A stretch of 64,000 bases of DNA from Austropuccinia psidii (lineage: Eukaryota; Basidiomycota; Pucciniomycetes; Pucciniales; Sphaerophragmiaceae). Below the pieces are notes generated by a model, which saw only the letters and a list, made by a program, of their open reading frames with translations, was not told where the DNA came from and ran no database searches. Every line of letters begins with the position of its first letter. Positions within the stretch are counted from its first letter, which is position 1. A program made the translations under genes and the position numbers. The stretch lies in NCBI GenBank assembly GCA_023105745.1, contig JALGQZ010000003.1, positions 72,452,696 to 72,516,695 of the forward strand, written 5' to 3'. Below are positions 10,091 to 21,185 of the stretch, piece after piece.

Positions 10091-11385
10091 CTATGATTAA
10101 TATGAAAATATTAAGAAAGTGTGGAGGAGATCCCAAACATGCTATCAAGAGCAGATCTGTAGAACCCTGTTCAGCAGAGGACTACATTAATGCAATGGAA
10201 GATATAATTACCAGAACAAGAATTGGTAAAACTTGGACTAAAATCCCTATGGAATCCAAGATGGTCCCAAAGATTCCCAGAGAGGATAAAAGACCAGAGA
10301 GACCTGTCTTGAAGTGTCATAAATGTGGAAGTACTTCACATTTAGCAAACACTTGCACCAAAAAGACAAAAATCAATGAAGTTCAGGTCATTGAAGGAAT
10401 TCAGTGTACTGAAGAGAAAGAGGAATCTGATCAAGATTCTGCAGTCTCTGAGGATACACCAGTGGAGTACTATCCCATTGAAAACATTACAGCTTTCTTT
10501 GAGGTCACAGAAGTCCATACCCACTTGCCACAGTACAGTGAGGATTGCTGCAACCTGATCAATATCCAAGATGCCAGAATGTGTAGAACAAGACCTGCTA
10601 GAGGTAAAGTTTACACTTCTGGAGAATCCTGTATCACATCAGTTTTGATGAGTGATATTGAAGCCAAAGTAAATTTGGATACAGGGGCATTTTGCACTTG
10701 TGTGGGCCGAGATTATCTCCAAGTTATACTTCCTGAATGGAAAAACCATCTATTACCAATAGAAGGTGTGCAATTTAGTAGTGCCAGTAACAATATGTAC
10801 CCCTTGGGTATATTAGACACTACTCTTGTATTTCCAAACCCAGCAGGAAGTGTAAGAATGAGAACTGAGACTGTGGTAATGGATAATTGCACATCTCAGC
10901 ACATCATTCTTGGAAATGATTACTTAAATATTTATGGTATTGACATCAATAACCACAAAGACAGATATTTCACAATTGGGGACAACAAAAGACAAAAATT
11001 TGCTTTTTCCAATATTCCAAAACAAATATATGTGGTGTCTTCTGTTAAAGATACTTATAAAGATGAATTTGTGTCTAATAAACTTGTTGAAGCACAAATT
11101 AATCCATCATTTTCACCAAAAATCAGGAATGAACTTATTAATGTGTTATACACATACAATAATGCATTTGCCTCTGATAATAAACCATTAGGTGCTATAA
11201 GAGGACATAAAGTTGATATTACTCTTAATATTGACAGACCATATCCTCCAGTACTTAGGAGACCAGCTTATCCAACCAGTCCCAGAGCTAGAGAAGCCTT
11301 GGAAAAACATATCCAAGAGTTAATTCAACTTGGTGTACTAAGGAAAGTAGGCCATAATGAAGAAGTTGAAGTAACAACACCTTTA
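10050..11385 (+). pseudogene. Gag nucleocapsid, protease and RT start, element B
   Basis: One continuous open frame. It contains in order the Gag C-terminal capsid helices, a CCHC knuckle (CHKCGSTSHLANTC, about 10,315), an acidic linker, the aspartic protease (LDTGAFCTCVG about 10,675; HIILGND about 10,900), the connector and the first RT residues (PYPPVLRRPAYP, GVLRKVGHNEEVEVTTP). Thus Gag and Pol are fused in one frame in this family. It is cut after VEVTTP at about 11,385; the following codons to the stop at 11,400 belong to copia element D read out of frame. Confidence 0.82.
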
Positions 11386-12210
11386 CAAGCATCTCACTAA
11401 ATGGTTGACCACATCAGGCTTTGAATGTTCCATCACTGACCCCTGCATTTTCTGGAGAAAAGGTAATTCTCCCATTTGGATATATGTACACGTAGACAAT
11501 CTTGCCATATTTGGACCAAACCTAGAAGACTTCAAACAGGAAATCAAAAAAGATTTTGACATGAAATATCTAGGTAAAGCCCAATTATTATTGGGAATAA
11601 AAATCAACCATCTTAATGATGGATTCAGTTTAAATCAAGAACACTACATTAATGAGCTGTCTGAAAAATACAATATCAAGAATCTTATACTGTCAAACAC
11701 CCCACTAAAGCCGCATATACAACTTTCCATCTCATCCGATAAAGAACATCAAGAGTTCAGTAGCTTAGAAATCAACTATAGAAGTGCAATTGGATCCCTA
11801 AATTACATCAGCTCAAATACTCTTCCCCAAATTACCTTTGCAATTAGTCACCTATCCCAATTTCTTGAGAAACCAGGCATACATGACTGGAATGCATGCT
11901 TACAAGTCTTTTGATATTTATTCCACTCTACAGATCTTAGTCTCACACTTAAAAACAATGATTTTAATTACATTATAGCTTATGCCAATGCTGATTTGGG
12001 AAATAACCCTATTGATAGAAGATCCGTATCTGGATTTACTGTTAGTATAAATTCACACCTCATTTCCTGGCGATCGAAGAAACAACAGACCATATCTCAT
12101 TCAACAACAGAAGCAGAGTATAAATCTCTTAGTGACACTGCAAAAGAAACTACCTGGTTAGTTAATCTCATTAATGAAATTCAACCAACCTCATCTACAT
12201 TGGAACCATT
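11386..12210 (+). pseudogene. Copia reverse transcriptase C-terminal part and start of RNase H, element D
   Basis: Ty1/copia RT from YKHLTKWLTTSGF onward, with the active-site strand IWIYVHVDNLAIFG, the LGIKI motif, and the linker to RNase H (RSAIGSLNYISS). RNase H starts near 11,975 (ANADLGNNPIDRRSVSGF, then QTISHSTTEAEYKSL). There is a stop at 11,912. The active site reads VDN instead of the usual VDD. The 5' part of the copia element is absent. The coding region is interrupted at 12,210 by element C and resumes at 32,966. Confidence 0.85.
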
Positions 12211-12937
12211 TGTAACAACCACTCACCAGGGGTAAGGGTATCCATCAATACACCCACTCAAACACCTCAAATCAGCAGATCCAATATCTGCATCAGAATT
12301 CTGTTTCAGCAATCTTCCTTGCTGAAACATGCATACAGATTGGTACTTCAATACAGCCTGTCAACATCTGTACAGGTTGGATTCACCCAATACAGTTTGG
12401 ATACACCATTATGAAACTGTATGATCACTCAAATACACCAAACCTCTTGTACAGGACCTGTATTGGCCAGACTCAATTCAATCATTCAACCCTCTCAGGA
12501 AGGTTCTTCCTCTGGATCAGGGCTGGTGATTCTCACATATACCAGCCCCTCTTTCTCCCCCTGGGGACTTTTCCCCAGTTAATTAATTTAGTTTATTTAT
12601 TATTCTATGAATATTATTATCCTTATTTTGGGTATTATATTTATTTAATATTAAGTTGGTCTTTGCATTTCTCTCTTTGCCTGTACAGTATGAGTTGGGT
12701 TGCCATATCCTTATTAACCCTTCTCTTTTCATTCTGACAGGTTGAAACAGTGGACTTGGACTTGTTTGTGGTTGGCTCTTCTATTCTTTACTCTTATTTC
12801 TTTTGTTTCTGCTTTCTTATACTCTTTATTTTAGTAATTCATCTCTTGCACTCTTAAGTTTATTCCTTCTTACCATATCTTTGAGACCTCCATAAGTGAG
12901 TGCCAGGCCCTCTTCACTTCGAAGAGCCCCTGTGACA
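12211..12937 (+). mobile_element. 5' LTR of element C
   Basis: 727 bp, starting TGTAACAACCACTCACC and ending GAGCCCCTGTGACA. The first half holds many CTGTA/TACAG motifs and CTGTATTGGCCAGACT (12,458-12,473), which is also found in the LTR of F. AGTTAATTAATTTA at 12,577-12,590 is complementary to the sequence just after the LTR (candidate self-priming; see findings). Confidence 0.93.
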
Positions 12938-12952
12938 TTAAATTGATTAACT
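12938..12952 (+). other. Candidate self-priming site, element C
   Basis: TTAAATTGATTAACT follows the LTR directly. It has no TGG start and does not look like a tRNA 3'-end complement. It pairs with AGTTAATTAATTTA at 12,577-12,590 in the LTR with one G-U pair. In sister copy E the pairing is perfect. Confidence 0.5.
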
Positions 12953-13682
12953 CATATTTATTCTTTCTTTTCATTCTCTTATAATCATTTCTCTCATTCA
13001 TCAATTATGACTTTTTAATGATTTTATGATTCTTAATGATTATGATTTTCTCTCTCATCAGTTTTCATCTCATTCATTTCATTTATATGAAAATTGATTC
13101 TTTCATTTTTCTTAATCATTGCTGACCATTTCCTTCACTTCATTTTATCTTTATCAAATCAAATTCTTTCTGTGTTCTCATTCAGGTCTTATTTAGGAAT
13201 TATGGATTGGATTATTCATTGGGACTAATTGGGTTTATTGATTCAGCAATTCAGGATTTTTCATTTGGATTGGATCGACTGACTTTGAATTCTCAAGATA
13301 TTTTATTGATCCTCAAGAATTGATTTTGATTATTGATTGATTTGACTCATAAAGATATTTGAATTGATTTCTGAAGATTTTGAATTGATTGATTGATTCC
13401 TCAAGATCTTGATTCATATTGAAGACACTGATTTATATTGATTGATTATTGATTGAATACTGATTGATTGTTGATTTACTCAAAATTATTGATATTTGAT
13501 TTGAATTTGATTTATTGTTGATTATTAATTGAATTTATTGATTGTTTATTGAAGCTGATTTCATCTCAAGAATTGAATTGATTCCTCAAGACTCATCAAG
13601 ACTTTCATTATGATTGATTTGACCAAGTTTTGACTTCTGTTCTCAATACCATCAAGTTTCTTTTATTCAAATTCTGTTCATA
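12953..13682 (+). other. Low-complexity GATT-rich leader of element C
   Basis: Non-coding leader built of degenerate repeats of the type TTGATTGATTGA and CTCAAGA, especially 13,190-13,640. Copy E has the same kind of stretch on its own strand (50,560-50,990). No reading frame of note. Confidence 0.75.
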
Positions 13683-15023
13683 ATTCCAGTTCAGCATAGC
13701 CCCCAAGCAAAGAGCACTAGATCCCAAAAAATTCCAGCTGTTCCCACTCCTACAGCAAGGGCTCCTCTCGACCGCACACCATCAGTTCATCAACTGAGTG
13801 CAAACTTGGACAGAGGACCACCAATGGAAGGAGCAGCACCCTCAAGAAGAGGTGGAATAAAATCTAAAAGATCAAGATCCTTTTCTGGACTTTTGGGTGG
13901 CTACCCTGGCATGTCTGAAGGTGCAAGAGCAAGATTAGGGGAGGAGTCTGTGGAAGAGGAAGATTCTGGGGAATCTAAAGTGGCAGATGCCTTGGAAAAT
14001 GCTCCAGAGGTACCTCAGGATTCCAATATAGCCCTTTCTAGTCAACCTCTTGTCTCTCAAACTGATCTGAGTCTCCTCAAGATGATGGAGAAGATGACTC
14101 AATTCATGGGGCAACTCACTCAAGCAGTTGCTCCCAGGGACAGTTCCAAAGCCCCTGCTTTCAAGACTCCATCCATGAAGGCACCTGATTCTTTTGATGG
14201 TACTCAAGCTCATAAATTGAGAGGATTTATCCAATCCTGTCAATTAATCTTCCATAATGATCCAGCAAATTTCTTCTCTGACAGGAAGAAAGTTCTTTAC
14301 TCAACTTCTTTTCTCACTGGTAGAGCTGGAAGGTGGATTGAACCTTATCTCTCAAATATTTCCAATGGAGACCCTTCCTACCTCCTCAATAATTGGCCAT
14401 TATTTGAATATCAATTATTCACTCTGTTTGGTGACCCCAATGAAGTCAGGAAGGCTGAACAAGAGTTGGACAATTTGAGGATGAAGGAAAGTGGTCATGT
14501 ATGCTTGTACATTTCTGATTTCAGAAGCTTAATGTCAGGAATTGGAGATTGGGGGGAAAGAGCTTATATTCATGTTTACAGAAGAGGATTGGCCTCAAGA
14601 TTATTTGATCAGCTGGCTTCTCACCCTGGAGCTTTTGATACTCTTCAAGAACTTATGGATGTCACTTTAGAATTAGACACAAGATATCATGAGAGGCAAA
14701 AAGAAAAGGGTGGCAGTCAAGAGAAGAAGCCTCCTGTCAATGGATCCAATCAATCTAGGCCTCCTCAAAACTCATCTTCAAACAGGCCTCACCAGAAGAA
14801 TAACAAGAAGGGTAAGCAGTTTCAATCTTCAAAAGACAAGCCTCATGCTGCTCTCCTCAATAAGGACAATAAATTAATTGGTTCTGAAAAGGAGAGGAGG
14901 ATTAAAGAGGGGTTGTGTACTTATTTTGGTGGAAAGCACCCAATTGAAAAATTGTTCAAGAGACCTCAGAACAAACCTGGGTCATCATCAAAAGGCTTCC
15001 CTAGCAAGCAGGGAAAAGCCTGA
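13683..15023 (+). pseudogene. Gag, element C (start codon lost)
   Basis: Chromovirus Gag. The start codon, ATG in copy E (50,488), is ATT here at 13,683; after that the frame is open to 15,023. It has a variable acidic N-terminus, then the retrotransposon Gag domain (LRGFIQSCQLIFHNDP, GRAGRWIEPYLS, LFGDPNEVRKAEQELD, about 14,210-14,680), a basic linker, and a zinc knuckle. In copy E the knuckle is C-x2-C-x3-H-x4-C. Here the second cysteine is Phe and the last is Leu (CTYFGGKHPIEKLF), so it cannot bind zinc normally. Confidence 0.85.
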
Positions 15024-15037
15024 GTGGGGATCATGAT

Positions 15038-15670
15038 GTGTTCAATGGTTCTCACTTATTTCCTTCAAGAGCACAATTGTGCACTCTGAATACTAGTGTC
15101 AAGAAATCTTTACAATTTCTTATTTTCTCTTCTGTCTCTGATATTTTTTATAGTATTCTCATTGATTCCGGTGCTACAAACTCTTTTATTGCAAAGAATT
15201 TTGTTCTCAAGTACTCATTGACTCTGTCAGAGCTCCCTGAAAAGATTCCTCTTTTCATTCTGGATTCTAATGAATCCCCTGCCTTGTTCATCACCCATTA
15301 TACCAAGTGGGTAGTTGAATTGCCTTCCTTCCCAAGCTTTGAATGGGTCTTCTTTATCATAGATTCACCTAAGGGAGAAGACCTGATATTGGGCTATGAT
15401 TTCCTTTACCATTTTAATCCCATTATTGATTAAAAAATGGATTGATCACCTATGACTGTAGTCATAAGGATTCTAGTGGTATTATTCCTCCTACTAGTAA
15501 TGACTTTGCCACTGCCGTCAACAGTGTTGCTCTGGTTGATGAACTTAAGACACCTTCCCTTCCATCATTCCCTCTCAGTCATTACTTCCATCAAGAGATG
15601 AAGTCTTCAAAGAGATAAAAGATGTTGGAGAAGTTGTTGCTATATCTTCACTTCATCTCTTTCAAGGGGA
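15038..15670 (+). pseudogene. Aspartic protease and linker, element C
   Basis: Retropepsin-like domain with active site LIDSGATNSFI at about 15,160-15,195 and late motif DLILGYDFL. The frame is -1 relative to Gag, fitting a Gag-Pol frameshift strategy. A TAA at 15,431-15,433 cuts the frame where copy E reads on (DWKNGL). The linker to RT is further broken by indels. Confidence 0.8.
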
Positions 15671-16670
15671 TATGGACCTCCCTCCTTTATCTTTTCATGC
15701 CTCCCTGGAGGAGCAGTGGAATGAGGAGGAAGAGACAGAAGAAATTGAAACTGTGTTGAAGGTAGTCCCTCCTGTTTATCACCAATATTTGGATGTATTC
15801 TCCAAGGTGAAGGCAGAGAAACTTCCTCCACACTGTGCCTGTGATCATCATATCAAATTGGAGGGTCTTCTACCTCCAATTGGTGTTATCTACTAATTAT
15901 GAAATCAAGAGTCAGAAACACTACGGGCCTACATTTCAGAGAATGTAGAGAAAGGTTTCATAAGACCAAGTTCCTCTTCAACAGGAGCACCTGTCCTTTT
16001 TGTTAAGAAAAAGGATGGAGGTCTTCATTTGTGTGTTGACTACCGCAAACTCAATGCTGTTACTGGGAAGAAGAGGTATCCTGTTCCTCCTATGAACCAG
16101 CTTCTTACCGTATTCAACGGCTCCACTATCTTCTCCAAGATAGACTTGCGTGGTGAATATAACCTTCTGAAAATCAAAGAGGGGGATGAGCACTTAACTG
16201 CCTTTAGAACCAAATATGGTAGTTATGAGTATTTGGGTCATGCCATTTGGTTTGACCAATGCTCCTGCTTCTTTCCATAATCTATTAAATGATATCTTTG
16301 CAGATTTCTTGGATGTGTTTGTTGTGGTTTATCTAGATGATATTATGGTCTTTTCCAGTTCTGAGGAGGAACATGTCAAACATGTGGCCTCTGTCCTCCA
16401 AAGACTGAGGGAGAATAATTTGTTTGCCAAAGCCTCAAAGTGTGTATTTCATGCCTCAAGTGTGGAATACTTGGGCTATGTTCTTTCAAGTGATGGCCTC
16501 AAGATGGATTCTTCAAATGTTCAGCAAATCCTCAATTGGCCTCAGCCCAAAAACATCAAGGCCCTTCAATCTTTTCTTGGCTTTGCCAATTTTTATCGTT
16601 GTTTCATAAAGAATTATTCTAAAAAAAAACTTCTCTCACTTCCCTTCTCAAAAAAGATTCTCCTTTCATC
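15671..16670 (+). pseudogene. Reverse transcriptase, element C
   Basis: Ty3-type RT in three pieces. 15,672-15,896 holds the entry segment (YHQYLDVFSKVKAEKLPPH). 15,990-16,250 holds VDYRKLNAVTGKKRYPVPPM and the first catalytic Asp in FSKIDLRGEYNL. 16,216-16,674 holds [12 protein letters not shown] and the YLDD box in [12 protein letters not shown], then [10 protein letters not shown] and [10 protein letters not shown] one-base insertion near 16,240 splits the last two pieces. Catalytic aspartates are present but the frame is not. Confidence 0.88.
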
Positions 16671-17117
16671 TTGAATGAGGAAGCTTTTAGCCAGTTTCAA
16701 TCACTAAAAGAAGCTTTTACTACCTCTCCTATCTTATCTCATTTAAATCCTTCTCTACCTACTATTTTAGAGACTGATGCTTCCGATTATGCCTTGGGTG
16801 CTGTACTGAGCCAGGTGAATGACTCAGGAAAGCATCCCATTGAATTTGAAAGTTGCAAGCTTCTTCCAGCTGAGCTGAACTATGAAATTCATGACAAGGA
16901 ACTCCTTGGAATAGTTTGGGCTCTCAAGTGCTGGAGAGCATTTGTTCTCTCTCTTTCCAATTCTTTTGAGGTCTTGACGGATCATTCTTCCTTGCAGTAT
17001 TTTATGTCTTCCAAAGTTCTTACTTGTCATCAGGCCCGCTGGGCTGAGTTTCTTTCAGAATTTCACTTCACTATCACTTACTGCCCAGGCAGGCTGGCCA
17101 CTTTACCAGATGCCTAG
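16671..17117 (+). pseudogene. RNase H, element C
   Basis: Ty3-type RNase H: ETDASDYALGAVLSQ gives the first catalytic Asp, ELNYEIHDKELLGIV the Glu, and VLTDHSSLQYFM the next Asp. It ends in LATLPDA followed by TAG where copy E reads on. It degrades the RNA strand of the RNA-DNA hybrid. Confidence 0.85.
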
Positions 17118-17609
17118 TCACGTCGGGACAATGTGTACCCAGAGAGGGGGGTGGACTTCATCAGCAAGAATCCTCACAGTTTTCATCGAGTAATAAAGCA
17201 AGATGGAACTCAAGAGTCAAGATTCTTTTCAATCAAAGTAGAAGTATTTTCAGCTTTAGTTGACAAGATTCAAAAAGAAATATGGCAAGACAAAGACTAT
17301 AAAGAAATCCTCAAGCAACTAGCAAGAGGTGAATCAGTTTCAGATTATTCTCTTGAACCTCAAGCCAAGTTGTTATTATTCAAAGATAGAGTGGTAATCC
17401 CAAGCAATGAAGAGCTTCAACTCAATATCCTTCAAAAGAGTCATGACTCACCTTTGGCTGGCCATCCTGGCCATGAGAAGACCCTCAAGCTCATCAAGAG
17501 GGATTTTTATTGGGCTGGCATGAATCAATTCATCAAGGACTATGTGTCCTCATTTCAGCAATGTTCAAGAAACAAGAACATTCATCACAAGAAGTTTGGA
17601 CTACTCAAT
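17118..17609 (+). pseudogene. Integrase N-terminal part, element C (5' of the F insertion)
   Basis: Linker and the integrase zinc-binding domain: HDSPLAGHPGHEKTLKLIKRDFYW followed by SSFQQCSRNK. In copy E the last pair reads SSCQQC, so the HHCC motif has lost one Cys (to Phe) here. Coding stops at 17,609, where the F array is inserted after HHKKFGLL. Confidence 0.88.
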
Positions 17610-19030
17610 TGTCAGGGTGACTCTATGATATAGCTTCAGAATGATAATAAAAGCTATAACTCTGAGTGTGACAGGAAAGTAATGATGATATTAGAGTGAG
17701 AATATGAGTAAAAGGGCTATACTAAAATAATTTAGTGATGGTGAGTACTGCTGATAGCCCTGGGTGCAGTGTTTGCCTGTTGGTTTACAATAGCAAACCC
17801 TACAATACTTAAACTTAAAGTATACCTGTTAAATTCTAAGAGTACCACGTCTTTTTTGAGAAGTTATACCACATAAGAATATCAAGAACAGGATGCTGAA
17901 TTTTCTTCCTGGTGAGGCAAAGCCTCCTTTTATCTTGTTCTGGGGTAGTGGGAGGTGGTTTACCGCTGCACACAACCACAGAGTGAAAGTTTTCACTACT
18001 GTTGGCTGGTTTGCAGTTCTATACACTCAATAAAGGCTAGTATTTGGTTGAAATGTGGTTTTAGAACCACAAGTAGTCATTTTTACCCTATACAGGGTGA
18101 ACATTTTCACCAATGGAGTTTACAGGTGTGTTCTGGTGCTTCTGACGCGTCAGAAACTGAACAGAACCTGTATGGACCTCTGTATTTGACTTGACTATGA
18201 GTTATTGAAGTATAAATAAGCTTCAGCGTCTGTTTGACACCTCATAATCATACTTATGGGATAGTATCCCACTATATGGCTGTATTGGCCAGACTGTGGG
18301 ATTTTGACCTTAAAACAGCCATACCTTTGTCAGTTTTTGAGATATCAACCTCATAATTGGTTCAGTGTGTAGCCCTGAATGCGTTCTACACAATGGTACC
18401 TCATTTGATATGGTTATAATTCAAAATGGCAAAGTTATTCTATGTACAAGCTGTTTTTGTACATATGTATGTTTTGGCCAAAAGCTGTATTGGGCTTGTT
18501 TGCCCCATACCTTTTGTTCTAGTTGAGATATGAGGAAATGGATGACACCATCAGATAGCCCTGATTGTTCTCTTTCCAAAAAGACCCCACTTTAGGTATC
18601 TCACACTAAAACTGTAGAAGTTAGATGAAAGGTGAATGTTTTGTTCACCCTTATTTGGCCTGAATTTGACCATAACTTCAGTAATACTGGTGCTAGCTCA
18701 GTTTGGCTAGTACCATTGGATAGCCCTGGCTTAGAGCTTCATTTTTCATACTAATTTGATGGGGTTAAGCCTCTTACTCTGTATTTCAGGTGAGAGGTGA
18801 AAATTAAGGTTTATGCTCAGCAATAACTTTGAGCATGAATAACTTTGTTATTCTTTGTCCTATGGTGATGGGACTTATATTTTCAGAAAGAGGTGAGTTT
18901 CCCCTTTCTTTTGATTCCTTTTGAGCTAATTTTGCTCAGCTCCATGTTTTGGTGGTATCTTGACTATACCATTGATTTATGATATATTGGCTGTCATGCT
19001 TGTGCTCTGGTTTTGAGTCACAGGCTGACA
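17610..19030 (-). mobile_element. F LTR 1 (outer, 3' end of the array)
   Basis: 1421 bp. On the plus strand TGTCAGGGTGACTC to CACAGGCTGACA. It holds the palindrome TTCTGACGCGTCAGAA (18,140-18,155) and CTGTATTGGCCAGACT (18,280-18,295). It differs from LTR 3 at several dozen positions along its whole length. Confidence 0.93.
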
Positions 19031-19056
19031 TACCCTCCCTCTAAAAAAAAGGCTCA
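19031..19056 (-). other. Polypurine tract, F copy 1
   Basis: On the minus strand TTTTTTTTAGAGGGAGGGTA precedes the LTR directly, in the place where plus-strand DNA synthesis is primed. The second copy is at 23,619-23,644. Confidence 0.7.
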
Positions 19057-19520
19057 TCATTCATGAGGCTTTCCTCTCTTCTTGGAGGTATTAGCATGGT
19101 TCATTTGACCTTGAGCCAACAACTTTCTTGTGGTCATACCCTCCCTGTCTGGTGGCTTATGTTTTAAACCATCCAGGTGTTTGGTCATTGGTTTCCTCCT
19201 TCTGGAGTGGACTGAACCAATTTCCTTTGTTACATGGTTCTTAAATTCCACCAAATATTCCTCATGGGGGTTGGGTTTACTGTATGAATTATTTCCACAG
19301 TCATTCCCCACACTATCAGAGTCAGATTCATGACCTTCTTGGTCTTTTCTTTTTCTTCCTCCCTTGCAAATATCTCTTCCCTGTCTTTGGGAGAATTTTC
19401 TGCATAGTGATTGGGTGATTCACAGTTTTGAAATCCTGTTGTGATTTCAGATTCTGAATCATGAGTTTCTTTGGCTTCCAGGGTTGGATTCTCCCTGTTA
19501 TCACCAGTACTATGGTTATT
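19057..19520 (-). pseudogene. Gag tail region, F copy 1 (frameshifted)
   Basis: Short overlapping minus-strand frames (19,311-19,057 and 19,531-19,328) follow Gag. They encode charged, lysine- and glutamate-rich peptides in different frames. I see no CCHC knuckle, protease or RT. It is probably a decayed Gag C-terminus. The same sequence is at 23,645-24,108. Confidence 0.45.
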
Positions 19521-21185
19521 TTATCTACCAATAGATGCTCTAATCCTTACTTCTTGCAAAGTATTGGATATTTGATTCAAGGTCAATTCTTTGGAGCATC
19601 TGCATTTTACTGCATGTTCTAAGTCTCCTGGTAGTTTGGTCAACAGTTTGTGATTTCTCATTTCTGTTGTTATGTGAGGGTCAATGGCTATTAACCTTTT
19701 TGACTGTCTCAGACACCAATCATATGGATCTTTGTCCACTGTTTATCTATCATTTCCAAATGAAAGGGTTTTCTGCCATATCCATGTATCATTTCTGTAC
19801 TTTTGGATTATTTGGCTCCTCCACCATGGCCAGTTTCTTCTGCCATGGATTTCTTTCATTTGTGTGTACCAAATACTAGCATGTCCTTTAAAAGCTGTAT
19901 TTAATCTGGCAGTAATGCAGTAATCTGGTATACTTGGTACATCAGTGAACAGTCCATCAATATAATCTATGAGCTCCATATGATTGTACTCTCCAGTTCC
20001 AGAGAGTTTGGGCCAGCTTGAGGCCTCAGGAAGCTGTTTCAAGGCTTCCTTTTCAGTATAAGACATATTATCTCCATCTTGGTATTTTGATGGAGACCCT
20101 GCCTTATTCACCAATAATAAATCTGGTTTGATTTCTTCCTGGTGGTATGGGGTGTTTCCAGAAACATTCCCTTGTATTTGGGGTTTCATTTTTTGGCAGA
20201 AATTGAACAATTTGTCAATATCTTGCTCCAGGTATTCCCTGTCCCTTTTGCAGTGATTTTGCTCCTCCAAGACTTGATTTAGTCTTCTTTTGGAATCTTC
20301 TGAGGCTTTATACAATTCAATATAGTCCTCTTGAAGAGTATTAATAGTTTTGGTTTGTAAGGTACAAACCTCTTGTAAACTTGAAATACTTTCATGGAGT
20401 CTTTCAAACTTTTTTTGAGTTTGTTCTACAAATTGGGAAAATTGTAACCATAGAGTATTACTACTTATGGTACTCTCAGGTATCACAACATTGTGTTTCA
20501 TCTGAGTGGAGATATCATTCCTTATCATAGGGCTGCTAGGTGCATTAGAAGTATTTACAACTGTTTGTTGTTTCTTTGTACTTCTTGCAACAGGTCCAAG
20601 AATTTCTGGATCATAGGATCTGACTCTTTCAGCCTCTGGTTGAAAGAAGTCTTGTTCTTGCCTTATGATCCTCTTCCTCTCCTGGATTCTATCTTGGATT
20701 GGAAAGTATAGTGACTCTTGGTCACCGATCTGCTGGTGCCTGAGTGGTGTGACACCACTAGGGAGTCTGGTTGGGTTACCAGTCCTCATGAGCCTGAAAG
20801 GGTCAGAGTGTGTTAGCTCTTGTTCCATTTCTTGTCTATGATAAGTTCTTTGAAGAATATCTCTTTGGGGGAAATCTTCTGAATACTTTCTACAAGTTCT
20901 TTGTAGTGGGAATCTGGTTTGAATTCCCTGTCTGCCATTCCCCATGGGAGAAGTTCTTGGAATATTTGATGGGTTAGAACAAACTGCTCTATGCAAGCCA
21001 TTCCTGGAGGTTTGCTGTTGAAACCCATCTTGGAAGGTGTAGAAAGGTTCATTTTTCCATGTATTATGACTTTGAACAACTTCAACTTCTCTCTTTTCCA
21101 GGCCTCTATTCCAACTGATGGTTGTTTCTCTTTGTAAGGAATAATCCCTTGGAAATCCAGAGTCTTTGGAATGAGGTGGTATCAT
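19521..21185 (-). pseudogene. Gag, F copy 1 (one in-frame stop)
   Basis: 480 codons from 21,185 to a TAA at 19,743, then 72 more in the same frame to 19,521. The N-terminal half is Gln/Arg-rich. About residues 265-350 look like coiled coil (QKKFERLHESISSLQEV onward). The capsid domain follows (SSWPKLSGTGEYNHMELIDY, RNWPWWRSQIIQKYRND), then after the stop KDPYDWCLRQSKRL and further capsid helices. It is homologous to Gag of A and B. The stop is present in both F copies, so it is older than the duplication. No enzyme domain is present, so mobility would need helper proteins. Confidence 0.8.

Larger units (their letters stand above)
5999..11385 (+). mobile_element. Element B: Ty3-type LTR retrotransposon, 3' truncated
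   Basis: Plus-strand element with 5' LTR (5999-7900), primer site, leader, Gag, protease and the first part of RT. The left boundary is exact: the J-type LTR sequence stops at TTTGG and TGTGAGCCTTGAGG starts. The right part (rest of RT, RNase H, integrase, 3' LTR) is missing. At about 11,385 the sequence changes in mid-gene to copia RT. The Gag has a frameshift in an A7 run at about 10,048. The element is dead. Confidence 0.85.

Noticed and set aside
9991..11400. A single 469-residue Ty3-copia fusion protein
   Set aside because: The last codons are copia DNA in the wrong frame, so the open frame is accidental beyond 11,385.
20493..20711. Plus-strand frames inside F Gag (also 25,081-25,299, 19,667-19,923 and 24,123-24,511)
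   Set aside because: They are complementary to coding sequence, occur twice only because F is duplicated, and have no recognisable domain.
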